64,000 nucleotides of DNA from an uncultured Gammaproteobacteria bacterium (GCA_902606745.1 CACLHR010000004.1:28656-92655), one strand, 5' to 3'. Positions 11,130 through 20,655 are shown, numbered from the stretch's first letter. Notes: a model not told the origin generated them from the letters alone. Made by a program: numbers and translations.

Positions 11130-12647
11130 TCAATCAACTTCATTGTAAATTAATTCTGAGTTTTCATTGGTAATATTGTTTTGTTTAGCATTATCAGATC
11201 TTAGGGTTTCAATATTTTCTAGATAAGAGTTATTAATATCTTTAGTCAGATATTTACCGTCAAAACAGGAACAATCAAAAGATGAGATATCAGAATTGCC
11301 TTGTTGAACAGACCAAATCAAATCCTCTAGATTTTGATAAATCAATTTATCAGCACCTATTGTTTGGCACACTTCATCGGTTGTTTTATTGTGTGCAACA
11401 AACTCGTTCTTGCTGGCCATGTCAATGCCGTATACATTAGGGTATCGAACAGGTGGTGCTGCTGATGCAAAAAAGACTTTTTTTGCGCCTGCAATTCTAG
11501 CCATTTGTACGATTTCTTTGCTAGTTGTACCACGTACAATGGAGTCATCCACTAGAAGAACGTTCTTATCCTTAAATTCGAGCTGGATAGCGCTTAGTTT
11601 TTGACGTACAGATTTTTTTCTTTGTTTTTGTCCTGGCATAATAAAAGTTCGAGCGATATAGCGGTTCTTAATAAAGCCTTCACGATACTTAAGGTCCAAT
11701 TCATTGGCCAGCTGAAGAGCAGCTGTTCTTGAGGTGTCAGGAACAGGCATAACTACATCAATTGTTTCATCTGGCCACTTTGATTTAATTTTTTCTGCTA
11801 GTCGTTCGCCCATTCTGAGGCGTGATTTATAAACTGAGATTTTGTCAATAATGGAATCAGGTCTTGCAAAATAAACAAATTCAAAAATACAGGGAGATAA
11901 TTCTGATTTTTCTGCACATTGTTTAGAGTGAATATTTCCTTTACGATCAATTACAACAGCCTCTCCTGGCTTTACATCACGAGTAATTTTGTAACCAAGA
12001 GCTGTTAAAGCAACACTCTCAGATGCAACCATGTAACTGGTGCCTTTCGCTGTAGTTTTTTCACCAAGTATGAGAGGTCTTATTCCGTGAGGGTCTCTAA
12101 ATCCAAAGATGCCATAACCTGGGATCATTCCAATCGCTGCATAAGCCCCTTTGACACGCTGATGAAGTTTTTTTACCGCTTTAAATATATCCGTTTCGTT
12201 AATTCGATGTTTTTGTTCTTTTGCTATTTCACTTGCCAGTATATTGAGTAGTATTTCTGAATCAGAATTGGTATTTATATGTCTTAGATCTTGTTCAAAT
12301 AGCTCTTTCGTTAGTGCCTCAGTATTAGTCAGATTGCCATTATGTGCAAAAGCGATTCCGTAGGGCGAGTTTACATAAAAGGGCTGAGCTTCAGCACCTG
12401 AAGAACTTCCAGCCGTTGGGTAGCGGATATGTCCAATCCCCATATCACCTATCAATTTAGTGATATGTTTTGTTCTGAAAACACTGCGCACCATGCCATT
12501 ACCTTTGCGCATGTAAAAGCGTCCTTTACTGGCTGTGGTTATTCCTGCAGCGTCTTGACCGCGATGCTGGATAATAGTTAGTGCGTCATAAATATAAACA
12601 CCCACATCTTTTTTTGTAGTGGATAGCATTCCAACAATACCGCACAT
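11130..12647 (-). CDS. purF: Amidophosphoribosyltransferase
   Basis: PurF catalyses the first committed step of purine synthesis, PRPP plus glutamine to phosphoribosylamine. Its 505 residues equal the E. coli length as I know it. After the start Met, Cys2 is the glutaminase nucleophile (MCGIVGML). The PRPP-binding loop is VLLVDDSIVRGTTSKE. The C-terminal Cys-containing segment FDCSCFDGKY is common in this family. It lies 3 nt after cvpA. Other purine genes in the window are purB and purH. Confidence 0.97.
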   Translation of the reverse strand: MCGIVGMLSTTKKDVGVYIYDALTIIQHRGQDAAGITTASKGRFYMRKGNGMVRSVFRTKHITKLIGDMGIGHIRYPTAGSSSGAEAQPFYVNSPYGIAFAHNGNLTNTEALTKELFEQDLRHINTNSDSEILLNILASEIAKEQKHRINETDIFKAVKKLHQRVKGAYAAIGMIPGYGIFGFRDPHGIRPLILGEKTTAKGTSYMVASESVALTALGYKITRDVKPGEAVVIDRKGNIHSKQCAEKSELSPCIFEFVYFARPDSIIDKISVYKSRLRMGERLAEKIKSKWPDETIDVVMPVPDTSRTAALQLANELDLKYREGFIKNRYIARTFIMPGQKQRKKSVRQKLSAIQLEFKDKNVLLVDDSIVRGTTSKEIVQMARIAGAKKVFFASAAPPVRYPNVYGIDMASKNEFVAHNKTTDEVCQTIGADKLIYQNLEDLIWSVQQGNSDISSFDCSCFDGKYLTKDINNSYLENIETLRSDNAKQNNITNENSELIYNEVD

Positions 12648-12650
12648 AAA

Positions 12651-13547
12651 TTATTCCCCTAATATTTCGCTTTCTATAAATGTAGCAACTGCGTCGCCAG
12701 GTTCGAGTTTAACAAATAACAAATGTTCTGACAAAAAAGGTTTAATATCAAATGCCAAATTTTGAAATGTTCTCAGTGCTCCACTGGTTTCAACCCATGC
12801 ATGATTTTGAGTGACCCAGCTTAGGTTTTGCAATATAAGTACTATTATTAGAACAAAAATTCCGGCCTTAAATAAACCCAAAATTGCACCAAGAAAATTA
12901 TTCTTCAATCCACCAACATTGCGCGCATTAATTAACACATCAAGAGCTTGAAGAATGTTGAGAATTCTTTCAAATACTGGCGCCATCAGGCAAGGTTTTT
13001 CAGTATCAACGGTAATATTGAGAAGTTTGGATAAAGCCAAAACAGCAGTAGTAAGTGCAGCAAAAACAATTCCGAATGACACAAAAATACGAAATGAATT
13101 ACTACTCACAATAGATTCTATGGTTTGGAGTTCAGCAACAACTCCCATGTAGTGGTAACTCAGAATGGCGATCAGTACCGTTATTATTATCTTTGTGAAT
13201 GAACGATTAAGCTCACAGGGATTTTCAACTTGTGATGAAGCTGCCGCTGTCTTGTAAAGCGCCCTCTTGACAAACCAAATACCTATAAATATCGCTCCAA
13301 AAGAAAGCGCGAAGATTGAACGACCTTCCGAAGTGCTTGGGTCACTTAACAAAGCGTTGGCTAAATTATCATAGTAAAGCCAGGCAAGAGCAATCGCCAG
13401 AATAACAAATAATAGGCTAATAATCTCCTTTGCAAGGCCCTGTATAAAACCTCTAATAACAAAAAAGACTAGAATGATGAGGGTGAACCAATCTGACCAA
13501 GCCAGCACACTTATCGTGTTCCAAAAGTTGTCAAAAAAATTGCTCAT
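12651..13547 (-). CDS. cvpA: CvpA-family membrane protein with enlarged middle
   Basis: CvpA is a small inner-membrane protein, first linked to colicin V production, encoded next to purF. The N terminus (FTLIILVFFVIRGFIQGLAKE) and the C-terminal third (around NNFLGAILGLFKAGIFV and the WV...SGALRTFQNL region) fit the family. At 298 residues it is far longer than the roughly 160 residues usual for CvpA. The extra 120-140 residues lie in the middle and include further hydrophobic helices. Placement between folC and purF supports the call; the function of the insertion is unknown. Confidence 0.8.
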   Translation of the reverse strand: MSNFFDNFWNTISVLAWSDWFTLIILVFFVIRGFIQGLAKEIISLLFVILAIALAWLYYDNLANALLSDPSTSEGRSIFALSFGAIFIGIWFVKRALYKTAAASSQVENPCELNRSFTKIIITVLIAILSYHYMGVVAELQTIESIVSSNSFRIFVSFGIVFAALTTAVLALSKLLNITVDTEKPCLMAPVFERILNILQALDVLINARNVGGLKNNFLGAILGLFKAGIFVLIIVLILQNLSWVTQNHAWVETSGALRTFQNLAFDIKPFLSEHLLFVKLEPGDAVATFIESEILGE

Positions 13548-13622
13548 GGTCTCCCTGATTTATAAGGCTAATTTTACAATAGTTTCCTACGGCAGGGCAC
13601 GAACTCCATTAACTAATAATAC

Positions 13623-14819
13623 TCAGATTTCATTTAAAATAACACTGGCATCAGCTACCGTATAGAAGGAGCCAAAAATGACAACCCTTTGAATCTCTTT
13701 CAGAGTAAGTGCCTGTTCTATAGCGCTAGCCATACTAGTGCAAACCGTTGTTTTCTGAGAGTCGCCAAACTTATCTTCAAGGGCGTCCATTTTAATAGAA
13801 CGTTCAGCTGAGAGTGGTACTAAAAACCAGTGCTTAATATTAGATGAGGCCAACTCAATCATGTCATCGATATTTTTATCAGCCAGTGCGGAAAAAATAG
13901 CCACCGTCTCCATGGCTGATTCTGACAATGTTTTGATAAGAGTTTTAACGGCTGCAGGGTTGTGGGCAACATCAAGAATTACAGTTTTATTACCTACGCT
14001 GACTTTTTCAAATCGGGCAACAATTTGGGCTTGTTTTATTCCACTTTTAATCATATCATCGGAAACAGGAAATTCGTTACTGATTGCTTCAATGACTTTT
14101 TTAGCAACAGCTGCATTTAGTTTTTGGTGGTCACCTTCTAGTCCTATTTCGCCTTTATATTGTTCCTTGACAAGCGTCAATGGTGTGCCTATCTTTTTGG
14201 CGGAGGCTAGTACACTTTCTGGCGGATCTTGATCACCACAAATACAAGGCTTTGTAGTACGCATAATGCCAGCCTTTTCAGTACCGATCGATTCGCGCGT
14301 GTCACCAAGGTATTCGGTATGATCTATTGCAACATTTGTTATAACACTAACATCGCTATCGACAACATTGACGCTATCTAGACGACCTCCAAGTCCTACT
14401 TCGAGGAGAGCGATATCAACATCAGCTTCAGAGAAAATAATTAATGCTGCCAAGGTTGAAAATTCAAAGTAAGTTAAAGACACGCCTTGCCTTTTTTTCT
14501 CAATCGCTTCAAAGGCCTTAATGATTACCGAATCATTAACGATCTCTCCGTCTATAGTATAGCGCTCGTTATACTTAATAAGGTGCGGTGAAGTGCAACA
14601 ACCCACTTTATATTTTGACTCTCGATAAATACTATCGATAAAGGCGATTGTTGAGCCTTTACCATTTGTGCCACCAACTGTAATGGCAAAAAATGGCACT
14701 CCATCAGGGAAAAGACGTTTATAGACCTTTTGAACTCTGTCTAAGCCGAGAAGTATAGTTTCTTCCATAAGCTGCTCTTGCCAGCTTAGCCATTCATCAA
14801 GAGTTTTTTTGTTGTGCAT
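13623..14819 (-). CDS. folC: Bifunctional folylpolyglutamate/dihydrofolate synthase
   Basis: FolC makes dihydrofolate from dihydropteroate and adds glutamate tails to folates. The 398-residue protein has the Mur-ligase ATP loop TVGGTNGKGST near residue 50, and later GLGGRLDSVN, the IDHTEYLG segment and VILDVAHNPAA, all FolC hallmarks. It is followed after 75 bases by cvpA; the accD and dedD genes often found alongside are missing here. Tailed folates would also serve the two folate-dependent demethylases in this window. Confidence 0.95.
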   Translation of the reverse strand: MHNKKTLDEWLSWQEQLMEETILLGLDRVQKVYKRLFPDGVPFFAITVGGTNGKGSTIAFIDSIYRESKYKVGCCTSPHLIKYNERYTIDGEIVNDSVIIKAFEAIEKKRQGVSLTYFEFSTLAALIIFSEADVDIALLEVGLGGRLDSVNVVDSDVSVITNVAIDHTEYLGDTRESIGTEKAGIMRTTKPCICGDQDPPESVLASAKKIGTPLTLVKEQYKGEIGLEGDHQKLNAAVAKKVIEAISNEFPVSDDMIKSGIKQAQIVARFEKVSVGNKTVILDVAHNPAAVKTLIKTLSESAMETVAIFSALADKNIDDMIELASSNIKHWFLVPLSAERSIKMDALEDKFGDSQKTTVCTSMASAIEQALTLKEIQRVVIFGSFYTVADASVILNEI

Positions 14820-14859
14820 AGTGAGAAGTTACTATACCTAATTGCGAATTAGTAAAAAG

Positions 14860-15315
14860 TTATTTGTCTTCCCAAAACTCACCTTCGATAGTTTCATTTT
14901 TGTTGTTGCTCGTTTTCTCTTGATTTCCAGTTCTGTGAATAAAAATTGCATTTCTCTGTCTAAAAAAACGTTCCGCATTTTTCTCAAGGATGTGATTAAT
15001 AAAATATCTTCTAGACCAAGGCATTAAGCCTAACAAACCCAAGCCATCAGTAATAAAACCAGGCGTTAATAGTAAAACACCTGAAACAAGAATAACGACA
15101 CCCTCCAGCATCTCTATTGCGGGTGTTTTACCTTCAGCTATGCTCAGTTGAGCCTTTGCCATTGTTGACCATCCTTGCTGTCTTAAGAGGGTCGAGCCAA
15201 TCAGTGCAGTCAAGATAACGAGTAGCACAGTTGACAGACCACCAATAGCCTGCCCGACAGTCACTAGGACGTAAATTTCAAGAAGAGTCATCACCACAAA
15301 AATAGGGAATAACAT
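14860..15315 (-). CDS. fxsA: FxsA-family membrane protein
   Basis: A 151-residue inner-membrane protein of the FxsA (YjeG) family, named for suppressing F exclusion of phage T7. Early helices are around FPIFVVMTLLEIYVLV. The stretch ending TLLRQQGWSTM and the block GVLLLTPGFITDGLGLLGLMP are diagnostic. The start follows the trmB stop directly (GGAGGTTAAATG), with the strong AGGAGG site inside the end of trmB, so they are translationally linked. Its core cellular role is not established. Confidence 0.9.
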   Translation of the reverse strand: MLFPIFVVMTLLEIYVLVTVGQAIGGLSTVLLVILTALIGSTLLRQQGWSTMAKAQLSIAEGKTPAIEMLEGVVILVSGVLLLTPGFITDGLGLLGLMPWSRRYFINHILEKNAERFFRQRNAIFIHRTGNQEKTSNNKNETIEGEFWEDK

Positions 15316-16011
15316 TTAACCTCCTTTCGAGTTAGTAAAAATAATATCCCAGACACCGTGACCTAATTTTTGACCACGATTTTCAAATTTGGTCAACGGC
15401 CGATGTTTGGGTCTTGGTGAGTATATATGGTCTCCCAAGGTGTTTTTAAAGTGCTGATGAGATTCCAGCGTTTCCATGATGTGTTCTGCATAGTCTTCCC
15501 AGTCAGTTGCTATATGGACGATTCCACCTTTTTTTAGCTTTTTTGTAAGCATGTCCAGAAAGCTGGTTTGTATAATTCTACGTTTGTGATGTCTTTTCTT
15601 ATGCCAAGGATCTGGAAAAAATAATTGAAATTTTGAAAGACTGTCATCAGCAATATGATTTTGAAGTACTTCAACTGCGTCCTCTTTAATAATTTTCAGG
15701 TTGCTTAGTTGGTTTTTGTTGGCTTCATTAATAAGCCTGCCAACACCAGCCTCGTAGACCTCGATTCCTAGAAAGTTTTGATTAGGTTTTTGGATTGCCA
15801 TTTCTAGCAAACTATCACCATTTCCAAAGCCAATCTCAAGGGTTACATCATGAGAGTTCATGAAAAGATCCCCGAAGTTGAGTTGATCGTCTGTAAGACT
15901 GACACCATATTCTGACCACAATTCCTTTAAAGCAATTGCTTGAGCCTTGGATAGTCTTCCAGAGCGCTTAACGAAACTTTGAATTTTACGTAAGGACTTG
16001 ACTTCAGTCAT
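15316..16011 (-). CDS. trmB: tRNA (guanine-N7-)-methyltransferase
   Basis: TrmB methylates G46 in the variable region of many tRNAs using SAM. The 231-residue protein shows the SAM loop LEIGFGNGDSLLEMA, the downstream FFPDPWHKKRHHKRR block and the C-terminal TKFENRGQKLGHGVWD, all family signatures. It overlaps the upstream xthA stop by 4 nt and ends directly against the fxsA start. Confidence 0.95.
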   Translation of the reverse strand: MTEVKSLRKIQSFVKRSGRLSKAQAIALKELWSEYGVSLTDDQLNFGDLFMNSHDVTLEIGFGNGDSLLEMAIQKPNQNFLGIEVYEAGVGRLINEANKNQLSNLKIIKEDAVEVLQNHIADDSLSKFQLFFPDPWHKKRHHKRRIIQTSFLDMLTKKLKKGGIVHIATDWEDYAEHIMETLESHQHFKNTLGDHIYSPRPKHRPLTKFENRGQKLGHGVWDIIFTNSKGG

Positions 16012-16772
16012 AAGTTGTAATCCATTATCAGTGGTGAGTGGTCAGAAAAACGTTCTTTTTTGTAGATCTCGCAGGCTGTCGCATGACCAGCTAGATTCGA
16101 GCTTACCACCTGGTAATCGAGACGCCAACCGGTATTGTTTAGCCATGCCTGACCTCGGTTGGACCACCATGTGTATTGAAATTCATCTTGATTAATCTCT
16201 CTGAAAGCGTCGATATATCCCACCTCATCATAGAGTTTGTCCAACCAAGCTCTCTCTTCGGGAAGAAATCCAGAGTTTTTTTGGTTTGATTTCCAGTTTT
16301 TTAAATCAATCTTTTTGTGGGCGATATTCCAATCACCACAAATGATGTACTTTCTACCATCTTTTTGTAGTTTACGTAAATGAGGCAAATAACGTTCAGT
16401 AATAAATTCCATTTTGAAGGCTTGCCTTTCTTCCTTTGATGACCCTGAGGGTAAATAGATAGATATAACGCTTAAATCTCCAAAGTCAGCCTGAATCAGT
16501 CGACCCTCAGAATTGATGTCCTGCCAAGGACTATAGATGACTCGATCAGGTTTTAATTTGCAATAAAGAGCAGTTCCGCTATAGCCCTTCCTTTCCGCAC
16601 TATGGTAATAGGTGTGCATTCCCGAAGGGTAGAAGCGCTCATCGAGCTGCTGTTCTTGGGCTTTGATTTCTTGCAAACAGACAACATCCGCATTTTGTTT
16701 TTTTAACCAGCTGAAAAAACCTTTTCGCTCAGCCGCTCGAATTCCATTGACATTAATTGTTATAATTCTCAT
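16008..16772 (-). CDS. xthA: Exodeoxyribonuclease III
   Basis: An AP endonuclease and 3'-5' exonuclease of the base excision repair pathway, 254 residues. EEP-superfamily motifs are present in order: TINVNGIRAA, VVCLQEIKAQ (metal-binding Glu), GDWNIAHKKIDL, and the terminal SDHSPLIMDY with the catalytic Asp-His pair. It is the first gene of the long minus-strand run reaching fabB and is divergent from pyrE across a 31-base gap, so the two promoters must be close together. Confidence 0.95.
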   Translation of the reverse strand: MRIITINVNGIRAAERKGFFSWLKKQNADVVCLQEIKAQEQQLDERFYPSGMHTYYHSAERKGYSGTALYCKLKPDRVIYSPWQDINSEGRLIQADFGDLSVISIYLPSGSSKEERQAFKMEFITERYLPHLRKLQKDGRKYIICGDWNIAHKKIDLKNWKSNQKNSGFLPEERAWLDKLYDEVGYIDAFREINQDEFQYTWWSNRGQAWLNNTGWRLDYQVVSSNLAGHATACEIYKKERFSDHSPLIMDYNL

Positions 16773-16803
16773 TGCGATTATTTTAATAGTTTAGGAATAT
16801 TCG

Positions 16804-17448
16804 ATGGAACAGTATCAGAAGGATTTTGTGGACTTCACATTGGAAACTGGCGTATTAAAGTTTGGTGAGTTTACTCTGAAGTCTGGAAGAGTGAGTCCCT
16901 ATTTTTTCAATGCAGGACTATTCAATACAGGTAGCCATCTGTCCGAGCTTGGAAAATTCTATGCTCAGGCCATTGAGGCCAGTGGACTAATGTTTGATGT
17001 TTTGTTTGGTCCAGCCTATAAAGGCATTCCTTTGGCTGCTGCTGCATCAATCGCACTTAATGACAGCTTCAATAAAAATATTCCCTATAGCTTTAATAGA
17101 AAAGAGGTAAAAGATCATGGCGAGGGTGGCAGCATTGTTGGGCATCCTCTGGAAGGAGATATTCTTGTCATTGATGATGTAATTACAGCAGGGACTGCAA
17201 TCAGAGAAGCCCAAGATATTATTTCATCAAATGGAGCTATTACCAAAGGGGTGATTGTGGCCTTAGATCGACAAGAAAAGGGCAATAGTGAACTATCGGC
17301 TATACAAGAGGTTGAACAGATTTTTGGAGTATCTGTTATAAGCATCATAAACCTTTCTCATATTATTGAGCATCTTAAGTCTGTTAACAATGAACAGATT
17401 CTTCAGAAAATAGAGAGCTATAGATCTCAATATGGCATCAACGAATAA
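16804..17448 (+). CDS. pyrE: Orotate phosphoribosyltransferase
   Basis: PyrE converts orotate and PRPP to OMP in pyrimidine synthesis. The 214-residue protein has [13 protein letters not shown] near the N terminus, [12 protein letters not shown], the flexible loop [12 protein letters not shown] and the PRPP-binding motif [15 protein letters not shown] weak RBS (TAGGA) precedes the ATG. It stands alone, convergent with the nfeD-like gene. Confidence 0.96.
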   Translation: MEQYQKDFVDFTLETGVLKFGEFTLKSGRVSPYFFNAGLFNTGSHLSELGKFYAQAIEASGLMFDVLFGPAYKGIPLAAAASIALNDSFNKNIPYSFNRKEVKDHGEGGSIVGHPLEGDILVIDDVITAGTAIREAQDIISSNGAITKGVIVALDRQEKGNSELSAIQEVEQIFGVSVISIINLSHIIEHLKSVNNEQILQKIESYRSQYGINE

Positions 17449-17473
17449 TATCCTCAGATATCAATTTCCGGTT

Positions 17474-17917
17474 TTAATCTTTATTTGATGGTTCAACAAT
17501 AAGGGTTGAAGAATCTACATCTACAATTTGAACCTTTTGTCCAACAATCATTTCACAACCCTTCGCAAACCATAAAGACTCACCCAGCCTAACTTTGACA
17601 ATGCTGTTTTCAATAGAGACAACTGTGCATTCCTTGCCAATGTGGCTCTTGGCATTAATACTTAGCTCATCATCAACCGTTTTCACTGGGTAGTATTTTT
17701 TTGCTAAAAATGTGGAAACTGCTGAGAGCAATAAAAAGCTTACAACTTGTAATCCAGAGGAAACTCCAGGGTACAAATAGAACACAATACTAATTGTGAT
17801 AGCAGATGCACCAATCCAGAGCAGGAACATTGACCACAAGAACAGCTCAACAATGACTAGGGCGAGTCCGAATACAAGCCAATGCAAGTAGTTTAGGTTT
17901 TCTAATAACATTTCCAT
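17474..17917 (-). CDS. NfeD-family membrane protein
   Basis: A 147-residue short NfeD-like protein: three to four membrane helices in the first 75 residues (WLVFGLALVIVELFLWSMFLLWIGASA and onward), then a small OB-fold-like soluble domain from about residue 85, ending around VQIVDVDSSTLIVEP. Such proteins usually partner an SPFH/stomatin-type protein in membrane microdomains. No SPFH gene is adjacent here. Function beyond that is unknown. Confidence 0.85.
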   Translation of the reverse strand: MEMLLENLNYLHWLVFGLALVIVELFLWSMFLLWIGASAITISIVFYLYPGVSSGLQVVSFLLLSAVSTFLAKKYYPVKTVDDELSINAKSHIGKECTVVSIENSIVKVRLGESLWFAKGCEMIVGQKVQIVDVDSSTLIVEPSNKD

Positions 17918-18032
17918 GAAGGTGATTTTATATTCTTTATGAGGGAGTAATAAAATTTTCCTTGGTGTTCGTATAAAAAATATTTATTTTTTTTGCAATT
18001 TAGTTCATAATGCAGGTACTACTGGGGTCTTT

Positions 18033-18917
18033 ATGGAAAATGGAAAATCTATAAAAAATACAAATTTGGTTGAAAAGTTTCAAAAGGACGGCTTTGTCGT
18101 TCTTGAAAATGCGTTAACTGATTCTCAATTGTTGGCACTCAATAGTGACTTATCAATGTGGGTTGAAGAGAGCAGAGGAAATGAAAAGTCTTACGGAAAA
18201 ATCATGGATGGAAGGCCACGTTTTGATTTGCAACTAGATACCCATTCATTTGATAACCCTGCACTTAGAAGAATAACTTCGCCTGCCGAAATTTCACAAG
18301 CATGTCTCGATGTGGTTAAAGATAATACAGCTCTAGATTTTGTTAGTGAAATTTTTGGACCAAATATCAAGCACTGGACGAATAAAATCAACCTTAAACT
18401 TCCAGGCTCTGGCACGGAGGTGAAGTTCCATCAGGATTTCCCTTATGAACCGCATTCAAATGAAGACATCATGACAGTTTTATATTTCCTTGATGACGTC
18501 ACACTTGAAAACGGGCCCTTAGAGGTTATTGCGGGTTCACACAACGGACCTCTTTATTCGCTATGGCATGACGGCGTTTTTACTGGCGCCGTTTCACCAG
18601 AAATTGAAGCCGAATGTAAAACAAAGGCTATTAGTTGTGTAGGCAAGGCAGGTTCGGCATGTTTGATGCATTCCAAATTAATGCATGGTTCTAAATCAAA
18701 CAAAACTCAATCCGCACGCTCTCTGTTTATTGTTTCTTATACAGCAGAAGACGCAGTCAATCTTGCTGAAAATCCTCTCCCAAGTAAATTAGATGGCATG
18801 ATTGTTCGAGGCAAGAAAACTGGTATCGTTCGTTCTACTAGCTATAGTGTCGAATTGCCAGAGTATCCTCAAGAGGTATCATTCTTCGACCAGCAATCCA
18901 AAATGAAAGATATTTGA
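18033..18917 (+). CDS. Phytanoyl-CoA dioxygenase (PhyH)-family Fe(II)/2-oxoglutarate oxygenase
   Basis: A 294-residue non-heme iron dioxygenase. The iron triad is visible as His133 and Asp135 (in KFHQDFPYE) and His218 (in KLMHGSKSN); the 2-oxoglutarate-binding Arg is probably the one in QSARSLFIVSY. GGGGTC-like GGGGTC lies just before the ATG as a ribosome site. It is first in a co-directional run with the TmpA- and TmpB-like genes (30-nt gap). PhnY*, which hydroxylates 2-aminoethylphosphonate and works with the HD oxygenase PhnZ, is also a PhyH protein, so a phosphonate hydroxylase role is plausible. Small-molecule hydroxylases for other substrates belong to the same family, so the substrate is inferred only. 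Confidence 0.8.
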   Translation: MENGKSIKNTNLVEKFQKDGFVVLENALTDSQLLALNSDLSMWVEESRGNEKSYGKIMDGRPRFDLQLDTHSFDNPALRRITSPAEISQACLDVVKDNTALDFVSEIFGPNIKHWTNKINLKLPGSGTEVKFHQDFPYEPHSNEDIMTVLYFLDDVTLENGPLEVIAGSHNGPLYSLWHDGVFTGAVSPEIEAECKTKAISCVGKAGSACLMHSKLMHGSKSNKTQSARSLFIVSYTAEDAVNLAENPLPSKLDGMIVRGKKTGIVRSTSYSVELPEYPQEVSFFDQQSKMKDI

Positions 18918-18947
18918 TTATCATTCGCAATTTTTTAAGATATTGGC

Positions 18948-20099
18948 ATGTCACAGATAAAAGAGCTCATAATAAAACTCTCTATTGCTGATGATGAGTT
19001 AGTCATTGAGTGGTATGACGGCAAGGAAAGTCGACTATATAGCCAGTGGCTGCGCGATCATTGCCAAATGCCAACGTCTATAAATACCGATAATGGACAG
19101 CGCCTGTTCAGTGTCGTCAATATACCCAAAGAAACCTACATCGAAAAAGCCTATCAGGATGACAAAGGAAATGTCTGTGTCCGCTTCCAACCAGAAAATC
19201 ATATGTCTGTTTTCTCACAGAGCTGGTTAAGAAAGAATTGTTATGACCTTAATCTTCATTTCGATGACAGAAGTGAGAAACAAAAACATTTATGGCAAAA
19301 AGACAGTTTCAAGGATGGTTTACCGTTTATTAATTACGAATCCATGTGTAATGACGAGAGTATTAAGCTGGATGCATTACGTTTGGTCAGAGATATTGGT
19401 TTTTTTGTTCTTGAAAATGTCCCAACTGCCGAAGGTCAAGTTTTAAAAGTTATTAGTGAGTTGGGTTACACTCGAGAGACAAATTATGGAGCCTTATTTG
19501 AAGTAAGAACTGAAGTCAATCCCAATAACCTTGCTTATACCAACATGGGACTCGGATCTCACACCGATAACCCTTACAGAGATCCTGTGCCAACAGTGCA
19601 GCTTTTGCATTGTCTAGATAGCTCCACAGAGGGTGGAGATTCAGTGCTAGTTGATGGTTTTAAAGCAGGCACTGTTTTACGTCAAGAAAGTAAAGAAGAT
19701 TTCGACATCTTAACCAACACCTGGGTTAATTTTCGCTTTTCAGATGAAGCAACTGATCTTCGCTCTAGAGTGCCGTTGATTGAACTAAATGATAGCAGTG
19801 AAATTGTCAAAGTGAGGTACAACAATCGCTCAATTGACACAATAAAATTGCCTGCAAAAAAAATCCGGAATTTTTACAAAGCCTATCGTCATTGGAGTGA
19901 AATTATTGAAAGAGAGGACTTAAAAATTACATTTAAGCTCTCAGAGGGCGATTTAATACTACTTGATAACACCCGTATAATGCATGCCAGAACAGCCTTC
20001 TCTAAAAAAGGAAAGCGTCATTTACAGGGTGCCTATACCGACCTAGACGGTCTTTACAGTCTGCTCAATGTTTTGGAGAATCAACAACAAAATGGATAG
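18948..20099 (+). CDS. tmpA: TmpA-like 2-(trimethylammonio)ethylphosphonate dioxygenase (TauD/gamma-butyrobetaine hydroxylase family)
   Basis: A 383-residue Fe(II)/2-oxoglutarate dioxygenase. The N-terminal domain has the SQWLRDHC segment seen in gamma-butyrobetaine hydroxylases. The catalytic domain has His205 and Asp207 (GLGSHTDNPYRDP) and distal His346 (TRIMHARTAF), with a following Arg in RHLQGAYTD. By domain alone it would be called gamma-butyrobetaine or trimethyllysine hydroxylase. The overlap of its stop with a PhnZ/TmpB-type HD oxygenase fits TmpA, which hydroxylates 2-(trimethylammonio)ethylphosphonate at C1. No carnitine genes are nearby. A residue-level comparison with characterised TmpA has not been made. 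Confidence 0.65.
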   Translation: MSQIKELIIKLSIADDELVIEWYDGKESRLYSQWLRDHCQMPTSINTDNGQRLFSVVNIPKETYIEKAYQDDKGNVCVRFQPENHMSVFSQSWLRKNCYDLNLHFDDRSEKQKHLWQKDSFKDGLPFINYESMCNDESIKLDALRLVRDIGFFVLENVPTAEGQVLKVISELGYTRETNYGALFEVRTEVNPNNLAYTNMGLGSHTDNPYRDPVPTVQLLHCLDSSTEGGDSVLVDGFKAGTVLRQESKEDFDILTNTWVNFRFSDEATDLRSRVPLIELNDSSEIVKVRYNNRSIDTIKLPAKKIRNFYKAYRHWSEIIEREDLKITFKLSEGDLILLDNTRIMHARTAFSKKGKRHLQGAYTDLDGLYSLLNVLENQQQNG

Positions 20100-20655
20100 G
20101 ATTGGTGCTGACAGTATTGTCAATCATATCGAAGATGTATTTAGACGTCGTGGTTCTGAGTCATACTTAGGCGAGCAGGTTACCATGGCTCAACATATGC
20201 TACAAACCGCACAATGTGCTGAACTAGCAGGTGCAGTTGGTAGTCAAATTGTTGCCGCTCTATTGCATGATATTGGTCATTACAAAAACGAAATCCCAGA
20301 AACATCTTTAGCGAAGGGTATTGATAATTTTCATGAAGAGGCGGGCGCTAATTTTTTGGAAGATTACTTTCCAATATCTGTTGTAGAGCCTATTCGTCAG
20401 CACGTTGCTGCAAAACGTTACCTATGTGCAGTTAAGTCAGACTATCTCGAGCGACTTTCTCCTGCTTCTGTTCGCACTCTTAGTCTGCAAGGTGGACCAA
20501 TGAATGCAATAGAAATAGTAGAATTTGAAAGAAATGACTATTTGGAACAGTCTATACAGCTGCGTTACTGGGATGATGATGGAAAAGACCCTGATAGAGT
20601 GCACCCACCCTTTTCTTACTATCGCTCTTTGATTGAATCTCTCATCAAACACTAA
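20092..20655 (+). CDS. tmpB: TmpB/PhnZ-like HD-domain mixed-valent diiron oxygenase
   Basis: A 187-residue HD protein. The ATG at 20092 was preferred to an in-frame ATG at 20068 because its product aligns residue for residue with PhnZ as I recall it: Tyr25 and Glu28 (YLGEQVT), then iron ligands His35, His59-Asp60 (ALLHDIGHY), His81, His104 and Asp162 (RYWDDD). Ordinary HD phosphohydrolases lack the YxGE segment. PhnZ and TmpB cleave the C-P bond of 1-hydroxylated aminoethyl- and trimethylammonioethyl-phosphonates, releasing phosphate. The start overlaps the tmpA stop by 8 nt. Glycine betaine as product, rather than glycine, is inferred from its partner gene and from the demethylation genes next door. 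Confidence 0.72.
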   Translation: MDRIGADSIVNHIEDVFRRRGSESYLGEQVTMAQHMLQTAQCAELAGAVGSQIVAALLHDIGHYKNEIPETSLAKGIDNFHEEAGANFLEDYFPISVVEPIRQHVAAKRYLCAVKSDYLERLSPASVRTLSLQGGPMNAIEIVEFERNDYLEQSIQLRYWDDDGKDPDRVHPPFSYYRSLIESLIKH

